Shown: positions 27,481 through 33,636, numbered from the stretch's first letter. The stretch: 64,000 bases of DNA from Rhodanobacteraceae bacterium (GCA_016790075.1 JAEUPP010000068.1:1-64000); one strand, 5' to 3'. The notes: generated by a model from the letters alone, not told the origin. Made by a program: numbers and translations.

Positions 27481-28331
27481 CTTCCCGCGAACCCAGCGAT
27501 TTCCCACCGCCCTGGGCCGATGCCTGGGGCGATGATGCCTATGGTCTATGGGCGGAGTTTGCCCTGGGGCAGCAAACGCAGCGCCTGCGCTGGATAGAGC
27601 CGGGCGAGTTCTGGATGGGCGCGTTGGAAGATGAGGCGAGCGATGAAAAACCGCGGCACCGGGTAAGGCATACGCAAGGATTCTGGCTGGCGGATACGGC
27701 CTGTACCCAGGCCTTATGGTTGGCGGTGGCCGGAGGCAAGAACCCCAGCCGCTTTACCGACGATCTGTCCTGCCCGGTAGAGCGGGTGAGCTGGGTCGAA
27801 GTGCATTTTTTTTTGCGGCAGCTGGCGCAGCAACTGGGTAGTGAGGTAGAGGCGGTATTGCCGACGGAAGCGCAATGGGAATACGCCTGCCGGGCGGGAA
27901 CGGAGACCGCGTATGCGTTCGGGGCGGGGGTAACGATGGATCAGGCCAACTACGATGGCAGCTATCCGCACGGCCGGACACAGACGGGGCGACACCGGAA
28001 GCGCACGGTGGCGGTAAAGGCTTTGCCGGCCAATGGCTGGGGTCTGTACCAGATGCACGGGAATGTGTGGGAGTGGTGTGCGGACGGGCTGCGCGATTAC
28101 GCCGGGACGGCGGGGCGGGAGGCTCTAGACGATCCGATCGGTCCATTGGGCGCGGACGAGCATGCCGAACGCGCCCTGCGCGGCGGCTCCTGGATCGGTA
28201 ACGCCAGGCGCGTGCGTTCGGCCTTCCGCGACGGCGCCAGGCTAGGCGGCCGGCGCCACAACACCGGGTTCCGGTTTGCTCTGAGGTCCTCAAGCCCGGC
28301 AGCGGCCGGCAGGCCGCTGGACAGGCAGTAG
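27477..28331 (+). CDS. FGE/SUMF1-fold protein, second DGR target
   Basis: 284 residues from the ATG at 27477; the frame is open further upstream but that is antisense-like overlap with the preceding gene. Apart from a ~35-residue leader it is a single formylglycine-generating-enzyme/C-type-lectin domain closely paralogous to the C-terminus of the 918-residue protein: LRWIEPGEFWMGALE, HRVRHTQGFWLADTACTQAL, PTEAQWEYACRAGTE, LYQMHGNVWEWCADG and LRGGSWIGNARRVRSA. The catalytic Cys pair of true FGE was not found, so it is probably a binding module. It ends in VR2. A T9 run interrupts the GC-rich coding sequence at 27806-27814. Confidence 0.85.
   Translation: MTSREPSDFPPPWADAWGDDAYGLWAEFALGQQTQRLRWIEPGEFWMGALEDEASDEKPRHRVRHTQGFWLADTACTQALWLAVAGGKNPSRFTDDLSCPVERVSWVEVHFFLRQLAQQLGSEVEAVLPTEAQWEYACRAGTETAYAFGAGVTMDQANYDGSYPHGRTQTGRHRKRTVAVKALPANGWGLYQMHGNVWEWCADGLRDYAGTAGREALDDPIGPLGADEHAERALRGGSWIGNARRVRSAFRDGARLGGRRHNTGFRFALRSSSPAAAGRPLDRQ
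27806..27814 (+). repeat. nine-T homopolymer inside the second FGE gene
   Basis: Nine consecutive T bases encode part of VHFFLRQ, where the paralogous gene has CAGGGCTTCCTG (VQGFLQQ). In a GC-rich gene this is striking and prone to slippage; one base gained or lost would truncate the protein before the variable repeat. Confidence 0.9.
28177..28331 (+). repeat. DGR variable repeat 2 (VR2)
   Basis: 155 bp, partner of VR1 (27146-27300). In the core from TGG to GGGTTCCGG there are about 21 differences, about 18 of them at codon positions 1 or 2 and only about 3 at position 3, the opposite of neutral drift between paralogs. AAC codons remain at two positions (GGT-AAC-GCC and CAC-AAC-ACC). The reading frame ends in TAG, which runs directly into the shared hairpins. 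Confidence 0.8.
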
Positions 28332-28375
28332 CGCGCCGGAGGCGCGCGTGCCCCGGCCGCGCGGGACGCGCGGCC
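28331..28375. repeat. tandem GC-rich hairpins 3' of VR2
   Basis: Same pair as after VR1: GCGCGCC-GGA-GGCGCGC at 28331-28347 and the 9-bp stem with GGA loop at 28355-28375. The spacer between the two hairpins differs between copies (CGCGT versus GTGCCCC), while the stems are identical, which suggests that the structures are under selection or recently copied. Confidence 0.75.
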
Positions 28376-28960
28376 GGCGAGCGAATTTCCGCCACCCAGG
28401 GCCGATGCCGGGGGGCTGATGCTCAAGGCCGAAGGGCGATGTGCCGGCGGGGCAAATCGGCCGGGTGATTGCCGGTCAGCGGCGACTGAATTTTCCTCGA
28501 TACCGAGCGCCGCGCCGTCACGCTCCACCGGAAATCACTCAGGGGTGCGTGGCATTCAGCCGGCGATGACGGCCCATCACGCAGCGGTGCATGAATTTCA
28601 GTCGCCGTTGAGTTTCGCGCGACTTACCCATGACCCGATTTCATTCACGCGCGAGTGAAATTCGGTCACGGCTGAGTGTCCATCACGCATCGACGAGTGA
28701 ATTTCAGTCGAGGTATACCGCCGATCAGTCACTGCTGCCTCAAGTTCGGGCAGGGCGCACGCCAAGAGCATCACCCCATGGCGGCCACGGTGAAGCAGGG
28801 CGAGCTGGCCCGGCCGGATAGGGCGCTGCACCGCCAGCCTGCCCGGTGTGTGGCGGCCGGAGGCAACCTCGCCTGACGGCGTCCACGCCCATCACGCGCC
28901 GGCCGCGATCCAGCCCGGCAGATACCGGAGCGGCGCTGTGCCGCTCCGGCGATACAGGGC
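28376..28960. other. gene-poor segment with repeated TGAATTTCAGTCG-like motifs
   Basis: No convincing gene. Between 28480 and 28710 related motifs recur: ACTGAATTTTCCTCG (28485), TGAATTTCAGTCGCC (28592), an inverted GATTTCATTCACGCG (28637), TGAAATTCGGTCACG (28656) and TGAATTTCAGTCGAGG (28698). Such clustered copies recall the multiple end repeats of IS21-family elements, but no transposase is present, so a decayed IS end is only a guess. The template repeat expected for a DGR was searched by eye here and not found. Confidence 0.4.
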
Positions 28961-29239
28961 TTACGGCCCCGGCTGAAACCGCGCTTCCATCAGTCCGCGC
29001 ACATCCCGCGACAGGATGGCCAGGGCATCGAGTATGCCGCCGTGCGAGCGCGAATCCGGCGCTTCCAGCTGCGCCGTCGCCGCGGTTTCGCTGAGTGCCT
29101 GGATGGCGGCGATGCGATCCAGAATTTCTTCCTGCAAGGCCTCGCGCTGTGCCGGTGTATCGAGCACATAGGCAAACATCACCGGCTCGGCCGAGGCCAC
29201 ATCGCGGCGCAGGGGATAGAACGAACCGTGACAGGTCAT
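28961..29239 (-). CDS. small conserved-looking protein of unknown function
   Basis: 92 residues from the ATG at 29239, with GGAGG 8 bp upstream. The N-terminus MTCHGSFYPLRRD is followed by a probable helix pair (AQREALQEEILDRIAAIQAL and GGILDALAILSRDVRGLMEA). The size, helical tail and long leader resemble the many small XAC0095/DUF6124-type proteins of xanthomonads and pseudomonads, but I cannot assign a family. It overlaps the 32-codon ORF upstream by ATGA, so it is probably translated by coupling. Confidence 0.55.
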   Translation of the reverse strand: MTCHGSFYPLRRDVASAEPVMFAYVLDTPAQREALQEEILDRIAAIQALSETAATAQLEAPDSRSHGGILDALAILSRDVRGLMEARFQPGP

Positions 29240-29334
29240 GGCGTCCGCCTCCGGAACAAGGCAACAACGCGGCCAACGCGAACAAGGCAACCGGGGTTCC
29301 GCCCGATGCCGCAGAACGCAGACTGACTATCCAT
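29236..29334 (-). CDS. 32-residue ORF coupled to the downstream small gene
   Basis: ATG at 29334 with AAGGGAG at good spacing; encodes MDSQSAFCGIGRNPG and a basic, hydrophobic end (VGRVVALFRRRTP). Its stop overlaps the next start (ATGA), the mark of a leader ORF controlling downstream translation. The coding sequence has a near-repeat of GGCAAC/GCGAACAAGGC on the plus strand. Could be a regulatory leader peptide or a genuine microprotein. Confidence 0.4.
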   Translation of the reverse strand: MDSQSAFCGIGRNPGCLVRVGRVVALFRRRTP

Positions 29335-29771
29335 GGACAACTCCCTTTGCGTGGAGTCGCCACCCGGAACGGCGAAAGGGTGGCGAGCGGTGTGCGGGTT
29401 AGCAGACCGGGCACAGGCACCGGCGAGCCTTGCGGCTCCCCGCACACCGCCGCCAGAAATCGGCAGACCACGCCGCAGGAAAACCGGGCATAAAAAAACG
29501 CCGATGATCCATGCGGCGCTGTGTGCGCCTGTGACGTTCGGGCTGCTAAACCCGGTTGCCGAATGGGCGGCAACGGGCAACTTGTTGACAGGGCGGCGGG
29601 TGGTGTCAAGGGGACAGATATGTCCCTTGGGTGAGGCGCGTCGGTTTCCACCGCTCCGGGCAACCCGGCAACGCATGAACGCATGACCCGCAAGCGGTGC
29701 CCCTCCCGCCATCGTGTCTCGCCATTGCCGTAGGGCGACGGGTTCGAGACCAGCACGATACGCGCGCACGT
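29335..29771. other. long leader region of the small gene pair, no clear gene
   Basis: Read on the minus strand this is a >200-base leader: GGGCATAAAAAAACGCC-type hinge (about 29488-29504), a GGGGAGCCGCAAGGCTC palindrome (about 29424-29440) and GTGTGCGGG/CCCGCACAC inverted repeats on either side. I recall similar leaders upstream of ash/Icd-like small genes in pseudomonads and enterobacteria. A further hairpin, AGGGGACA-GATA-TGTCCCTT, lies at 29609-29627. The strong palindromes suggest a structured RNA. Confidence 0.35.
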
Positions 29772-30085
29772 TGCCGCTGCACGCCCGAAGGAATCGCCCG
29801 CTATCGTTCGCGCCTGTCGGGGCCCTTGCTGATCGCATCGGCCTCACCCTGGACGTGCCGCGTATTCCACCTGCTGATCGGCGTGGTACACACCATGGCG
29901 AGGCCGCCGCGACTGTGCGCGACCGCGTCGCCGCGGCACGCGCACAGCAACTCCAGCGTGCCGGCAAGCCGAACGCAGGGCTGGCCAACCGGGAGGTGGA
30001 GCGCGATTGCATACGGCAGCCGCGCGTTCAGGATTTGCTCGATCGTGCAGTCGATCACCTGGACCTTTCCGCGCGCGCCTACCAC
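29772..30085 (+). pseudogene. comM: comM (YifB, Mg chelatase-like helicase) fragment with frameshift
   Basis: Pieces of the C-terminal third of ComM are readable in two frames: CRCTPEGIARYRSRLSGPLL up to about 29830, then after a one-base loss (CTTGCTGATCGC where CTGGATCGC is expected) ADRIGLTLDVPRIP, AAATVRDRVAAARAQQLQ, GKPNAGLANREVERDC and LDLSARAYH. Both the N-terminal P-loop part and the last ~30 residues are missing. ComM acts in natural transformation branch migration and is a known insertion target for islands. The fragment abuts the integron. Confidence 0.85.
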
Positions 30086-30128
30086 CCACGGCCAGCCTTG
30101 ACCCGTAGTACATCGACGTTCGAGTTCG

Positions 30129-30416
30129 CTACTGATCCAATGGACTCAACACGCCGCTGGCACCACGGTTCAGCACAGGGGTACAAATTTGTGTGGTCGA
30201 AACGTCGCTATGCCCCAGCACCTGTCCTTGCCGCCTTTCCCATCGCGGATGGCGCCGCCCATTGGCCTGCACGAATCGCCGTAGCCAGCCGAGACAGGCC
30301 TGCTCCGTGCGCCGACTGCAGTGGCGCAAGCGAATCTGCCGCCTTACGTCCGCGTACAAGCCTGGCCGCTGCTCAGAGCTGGGCGTTACACCCGCGTTTG
30401 CGCCGCCGTCACTCAT
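30129..30416 (-). pseudogene. intI: integron integrase intI with large internal deletion
   Basis: A 95-codon in-frame remnant. Residues ~23-58 match the N-terminus of IntI (VRRQIRLRHCSRRTEQACLG, then WLRRFVQANGRRHP), and residues ~66-95 match the extreme C-terminus (LGHSDVSTTQICTPVLNRGA, then GVLSPLD). About 240 residues between them, including the R-H-x-x-R catalytic core and the IntI-specific patch, are gone. Even the nucleophile is lost: the family's IYTHV reads ICTPV. The gene is divergent from the cassette array and beside attI, the standard layout. It cannot be an active recombinase. Confidence 0.9.
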
Positions 30417-30584
30417 ACACCCTCGTATGTGTCGTGTTTCTCGATCACATTACGCGTCGGGGATTGCTGTTGCCAATCCGATAACAACGCGTATTTTTTT
30501 GAGAAATTTCCGGTTGCGCGGTAGGGAATGGCCTCGGCATACTCGGAGCAACGCCCCGGATTTGGGGGCTAAATGTAGTTAGGC
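30334..30584 (+). repeat. attI region with start of intI (copy 1 of a 251-bp duplication)
   Basis: Spans the first ~27 codons of the intI remnant, its upstream region and attI, ending in TAGTTAGGC; the crossover point is between G30578 and T30579. About 95% identical to 32220-32470. Cassette 1 begins directly after. The region should hold both the intI promoter and any cassette promoter. Confidence 0.85.
30470..30497 (+). promoter_or_regulatory. candidate cassette promoter Pc
   Basis: TTGCCA (30470-30475), 16-bp spacer, TATTTT (30492-30497), pointing into the array ~80 bp before the first cassette. In the duplicate the same positions read TTGCCT and TATTTG. Only a consensus match by eye. Confidence 0.3.
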
Positions 30585-30603
30585 CCCCACATGGATTTCT
30601 CCA

Positions 30604-30894
30604 ATGGCCACCACAGTGAAGAGCATTACAGCACTCGGCACACGCGGCGATGCGGCCGGGAAGGTGTTTAGCGCCAAGCCGGACCGTTCCGGTCGCTATG
30701 TGCTCAATCGCAAGCGACCTTCCAACTCCTCAGCTCCAACCAATAGGGCTGCGAACAAGGTGTACGTTTCCACGCTGTGCGAGGCGGCTGACCTTCTGGC
30801 TACTAACGACTACCTCATCAACGTTGTGTCGGCCGACGGCAAGCGTGCACTGCGGGAGCTGGGCAAGGTCTGCATTGAGCGGCTTGGGGCCTAA
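30604..30894 (+). CDS. cassette 1: hypothetical protein
   Basis: 96 residues from the ATG at 30604, only 20 bp after the attI junction. Basic and Ser/Thr-rich N-terminus (TTVKSITALGTRGDAAGKVF), then KVYVSTLCEAADLLATND and RALRELGKVCIERLGA. No family recognised. The reading frame ends within the attC R'' box, the compact layout typical of cassettes. Confidence 0.6.
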   Translation: MATTVKSITALGTRGDAAGKVFSAKPDRSGRYVLNRKRPSNSSAPTNRAANKVYVSTLCEAADLLATNDYLINVVSADGKRALRELGKVCIERLGA

Positions 30895-30948
30895 CGGTTC
30901 ATTCAAGCCGACGCCGCTTCGCGGCACGGCTAAATTCAAGCGTTAGGG
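30889..30948 (+). repeat. attC1
   Basis: 60 bp, R'' GCCTAAC at 30889-30895 and R' GTTAGGG at 30942-30948, with an imperfect stem around CCGACGCCGCTTCGCGGCACGG. R'' pairs exactly with the attI junction GTTAGGC that opens cassette 1. Confidence 0.9.
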
Positions 30949-30954
30949 CGCAAG

Positions 30955-31248
30955 ATGAAGATCCCGGTTGGTCTGGTTTCCCTTGGCACCGCCTTGCTTG
31001 GTTCCTTCCTGTTCCTGTCCGGCGTTGGCGGCCTGCTGATGGACTACGTGCCTACGGTTGCTCCCGAGGCTGTTGCTGCCGCCCGTGACCGGGCCTACGT
31101 CCACTTGTTTTCAGGTGTTCTGGTCATGATTGTTTCTGCCGGGCTTACGGGCCGGGCGGCACATCGGGCCTCTAAGTTGTCTGTATCCTCAGCCTTTGTC
31201 CTGGGCGCCAGTTCGTTGTTTCCGCTTTGCCTCTGGCTCTTCTCATAG
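30955..31248 (+). CDS. cassette 2: small membrane protein
   Basis: 97 residues, ATG at 30955 immediately after the R' box. Three predicted membrane helices: VGLVSLGTALLGSFLFLSGV, AYVHLFSGVLVMIVSAGLTG and SAFVLGASSLFPLCLWLFS. No family recognised. Membrane proteins of this size are common cassette cargo. Confidence 0.65.
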   Translation: MKIPVGLVSLGTALLGSFLFLSGVGGLLMDYVPTVAPEAVAAARDRAYVHLFSGVLVMIVSAGLTGRAAHRASKLSVSSAFVLGASSLFPLCLWLFS

Positions 31249-31273
31249 AAGCTTCCCGGTCGGCGGCCCTGCG

Positions 31274-31333
31274 CCCTAACAATTCGTCCACGCCGACGCC
31301 GCTTCGCGGCGCGGCTTAGCTCAGGTGTTAAGC
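31274..31333 (+). repeat. attC2
   Basis: 60 bp: R'' CCCTAAC (31274-31280), stem CGACGCCGC-TTC-GCGGCGCG with an extra unpaired base, R' GTTAAGC (31327-31333). R'' pairs perfectly with the opening GTTAGGG of cassette 2. Confidence 0.9.
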
Positions 31334-31335
31334 AC

Positions 31336-31626
31336 ATGACTTCACTGCCGCAGTCGCCCGTCGATAAGAACGGCCAGAGTGTCTTCGTGGGATCCAAGGT
31401 TCGTGTCGTCGGGTTGTCTGGCGGGTGGCTCGAATCGCTCCCGGAAGAAGAAAAGGCCGACATACTTTCTATGGTTGGAGAAGTGTTCGTCGTAGAAGAG
31501 ATCGATGAATACGGTCAACCGTGGGTACGAAAGTCATGGCCGAATGAAGCGGAAGGTACTTGCCACTCTCACTCTGTCGCGCTTGAGCAGCATGAAATGG
31601 AGCTGGCAGACCACGGTTCCATATAG
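31336..31626 (+). CDS. cassette 3: hypothetical acidic protein, SH3-like beta start
   Basis: 96 residues, ATG at 31336. The first half (GQSVFVGSKVRVVGLSGGWL) reads like a small beta-barrel that binds or regulates, and VGEVFVVEEIDEYGQPWVRK continues as strands; the tail is acidic. No named family. Composition is less GC-rich than core genes, as expected for cassette cargo. Confidence 0.6.
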   Translation: MTSLPQSPVDKNGQSVFVGSKVRVVGLSGGWLESLPEEEKADILSMVGEVFVVEEIDEYGQPWVRKSWPNEAEGTCHSHSVALEQHEMELADHGSI

Positions 31627-31713
31627 CGATCCCGCAGTGCGTGCAACTATTCATCGAATCAAGTTGGTGTTCAGGGCGGACCGTGGTGGTCGGCAGGTCA
31701 GCCGCACAATGTG

Positions 31714-31785
31714 CTCTAACCCCTCCATCGAGCGGACGGGTTCTGGCCTACGGCCTGCAGCCGCCGCTCATGTCGAACGTTAGGC
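31714..31785 (+). repeat. attC3
   Basis: 72 bp from CTCTAAC (31714-31720) to GTTAGGC (31779-31785), with inner arms CGAGCGG and CCGCTC and a TCTGGCCTACGGCC core. The R'' box is imperfect relative to the GTTAAGC that opens this cassette, and the arm sequences differ from the TTCGCGG type of attC1 and attC2, so this cassette comes from a different attC lineage. Confidence 0.75.
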
Positions 31786-31826
31786 ACCATGGGCACGATC
31801 TTCCGTGAGAAGACAATTCGTAAGCC

Positions 31827-32201
31827 ATGAATAAAAGTGCGATCTTCGCCATCGCTGATCGACTCCTGACCGGCGATGCCGAAGCTATCGACAAGTCGGT
31901 TTGCGTCGTCTGTGCCGAATCGCAAGGGTCATGGCACGACCGCGGTCGAGCGATAATGTGTCGGCGGCTCATGCACGTTCAGTTGTCGCCTGGCCAAGAG
32001 CGCCGGCTTCTGGAGGCGATCCACAAGCGGCTCATTTCCGGCGCGTTCTCAGAGCAGTTTCGAGACCAGCTACGCTTGGCCATGCGCCTAGATTTCGCCG
32101 ACACATGTTCTGTGGCTCGCACTGCTGCGACGAGTGGGGTGTCACATATTAGCCGGTACGCAGTGTGGGTGCTTTCACACGATGAACCTGTCAAAACGTA
32201 G
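31827..32201 (+). CDS. cassette 4: hypothetical protein
   Basis: 124 residues, ATG at 31827. Contains three Cys in the N-terminal half (SVCVVCAESQG and IMCRRL), a central helix (PGQERRLLEAIHKRLISG) and a third helix near QFRDQLRLAMRLDFADTC. The CVVC pair could bind metal. No family recognised. Its attC is chimeric (see next entries). Confidence 0.55.
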   Translation: MNKSAIFAIADRLLTGDAEAIDKSVCVVCAESQGSWHDRGRAIMCRRLMHVQLSPGQERRLLEAIHKRLISGAFSEQFRDQLRLAMRLDFADTCSVARTAATSGVSHISRYAVWVLSHDEPVKT

Positions 32202-32210
32202 CCGCATGGC

Positions 32211-32470
32211 GCCTAACTTATCTGTCGCCTTACTTCCGCGTACAAGCCTGGCCGCTGCTCAGAGCTGGGCGTTACACCCGCGTTTGCGCCGCCGTAACTC
32301 ATACACCCTCGTATGTGTCGTGTTTCTCGATCACATTACGCGTCGGGGATTGCTGTTGCCTATCTGATGACAGCGCGTATTTGCTTGGGAAATTTCCGGT
32401 TGCGCGGTAGGGAATGGCCTCGGCATACTCGGCGCAACGCCCCGGATTTGGGGTCTAAATGTAGTTAGGC
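32211..32470 (+). repeat. chimeric attC4: R'' box followed by a second attI region
   Basis: GCCTAAC at 32211-32217 pairs with the GTTAGGC that opens cassette 4, but instead of an attC stem the sequence runs directly into a copy of the attI/intI-start region, and the next GTTAGGC (32464-32470) is the end of that copy. The left half of an attC has therefore been joined to attI. Confidence 0.75.
32220..32470 (+). repeat. attI region, copy 2 of the 251-bp duplication
   Basis: Same length and ~95% identity to 30334-30584, including the first codons of intI on the minus strand, the promoter-bearing spacer and the TAGTTAGGC end (crossover 32464/32465). Cassette 5 begins at this junction just as cassette 1 does at copy 1. 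Confidence 0.88.
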
Positions 32471-32474
32471 CGTC

Positions 32475-32801
32475 ATGGAAAGTCCGCTCGCAACAGGTCA
32501 GTTCTTGCAGCTCGCGCTACTCGTCGGCTTGCCGGTTCATGCCGCTTTAGTCGTTCTCGCGACGCGCGTGGTTCGCTTCAAGCTGCGGCTTGAGTGGCTT
32601 TGGGGCCTCGCGCTAGTGCCGGTCTGGCTCGCAGCATCATTGGCGCTACAAGTCGGCATCTGGGCTGTACTGCCAGACCTCCCCGAGTCGATGTTCATGC
32701 TGCTTGGGTTCGTCAACCTGCCAGCGCTGCTCGGTGCCGGGTTACTTCTAGCCGTCCTCCTCACTGCATTCCCTCGCCGGCAGCGTGGTGCGGTGGCATG
32801 A
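32475..32801 (+). CDS. cassette 5: small membrane protein
   Basis: 108 residues, ATG at 32475, four bases after the second attI junction. Three hydrophobic segments: LQLALLVGLPVHAALVVLAT, LWGLALVPVWLAASLALQVG and LLGFVNLPALLGAGLLLAVL, ending in a basic tail. Unrecognised. Following attI directly puts it in first-cassette position relative to the second promoter region. Confidence 0.65.
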   Translation: MESPLATGQFLQLALLVGLPVHAALVVLATRVVRFKLRLEWLWGLALVPVWLAASLALQVGIWAVLPDLPESMFMLLGFVNLPALLGAGLLLAVLLTAFPRRQRGAVA

Positions 32802-32804
32802 TCG

Positions 32805-32831
32805 GCCTAACATCTCGCTCAAGCGTTAGGC
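32805..32831 (+). repeat. attC5, reduced to 27 bp
   Basis: GCCTAAC (32805-32811), 13 intervening bases, GTTAGGC (32825-32831). The two outer boxes pair perfectly, but the L''/L' arms and stem are deleted. Such a site would have no extrahelical bases to direct strand choice. Confidence 0.8.
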
Positions 32832-32843
32832 CCCTTTAGCTAG

Positions 32844-33152
32844 ATGGCGAGCAAGCCTCACATCGTGCATGCGGTACCTCCAGAGCTCGTGCCCTCGACA
32901 GTGCCTGCCGAGTTTCGAGGGCTCGTCAGTCTTGCATCGCTCAAGCACCAAGCTTATACGGTGCTCGCGTTCCAAAGTGCGCACGGATCTTCCAACACCA
33001 TCGTGGACTCCCGCTCCGTCGCAAGAGCACTCGGCAAGACAGAGTCGGGAAGCGCGGTTGTTGCAGTGGGCCACAACTTCACGGCGGAGGCGAGGGCACT
33101 CCTTGAAACGGCCGGAGTCAACGCCGGCCCGAAGAGGTTGCCGCATCACTGA
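32844..33152 (+). CDS. cassette 6: hypothetical protein, 3' end joined to a foreign gene piece
   Basis: 102 residues, ATG at 32844. Reads as a compact alpha/beta protein: PAEFRGLVSLASLKHQAYTV, GSSNTIVDSRSVARALGK, AVVAVGHNFTAEARALLETA. No family recognised. The last eight residues (GPKRLPHH) come from out-of-frame reading of the kinase-like fragment that follows, so the natural C-terminus may be missing. Confidence 0.45.
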   Translation: MASKPHIVHAVPPELVPSTVPAEFRGLVSLASLKHQAYTVLAFQSAHGSSNTIVDSRSVARALGKTESGSAVVAVGHNFTAEARALLETAGVNAGPKRLPHH

Positions 33153-33475
33153 ACTCTTTCATCGCTACCGAAGCGGCTTGGGTCATAGAGGGCTGCTACG
33201 GCGAGCTGGTCGAGGAAGCGTCCCTTTACTGCACCGAGTTGGTCTTCCTCAATCCGGGTTGTGATGCATGTCTAGCCAATAACCGGCAACGCCCTTGGGA
33301 GCCTCACAAGTACGCGTCACTCGAAGAACAGAACTCCATGCTCGCTCAACTCCAGGCTTGGGTTGCCGCGTACTACACGCGTGACGACCAGTGGTCCTAC
33401 TCCGCGCAACGCCGCATCTTCGACAAGCACGCTGGCGCCAAAGTCGAGCACTTTTCAGTCGCGCGTACGGCCTAA
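33107..33475 (+). pseudogene. C-terminal fragment of a shikimate-kinase-like P-loop protein
   Basis: Open frame without a good start codon, beginning inside the preceding ORF in another frame. It encodes EEVAASLNSFIATEAAWVIE, GCYGELVEEASLYCTELVFL, NRQRPWEPHKYASLEEQNSM and a last helical part, matching the C-terminal half of small adenylate/shikimate-kinase-like AAA proteins that I know from many proteobacteria. The N-terminal ~70 residues with the P-loop are absent. It shares a cassette with the unrelated ORF at 32844. Confidence 0.65.
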
Positions 33476-33600
33476 CCAATCCGTAAGAGACTTCCGGCCA
33501 ATCCTGGGCGCAGGATGCTATGTGCTCAAGCCGACCGCCATGAGACACTGCGTTTCAACCGAATGCTGTCGCGTGGCGGCGGCTTAATACGGCGTTGGGC
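33470..33600 (+). repeat. attC6
   Basis: 131 bp, R'' GCCTAAC (33470-33476) and R' GTTGGGC (33594-33600); long type, with arms CAAGCCGACCGCC and GGCGGCGGCTTAA and a ~30-base loop. Similar arms recur in attC7 and attC8, so cassettes 6-8 carry one attC family. Confidence 0.85.
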
Positions 33601-33636
33601 GTCAAGGGCGGTGAACAGTAAACTGGAAGGGCCAGC

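Noticed and set aside
28740-29756. 338-codon minus-strand ORF
   Set aside because: Different frame from the 92-codon gene with good ribosome-binding site; low-complexity Pro/Arg-rich, though its middle (GEPQGSPVPV) resembles ash/Icd-like leaders.
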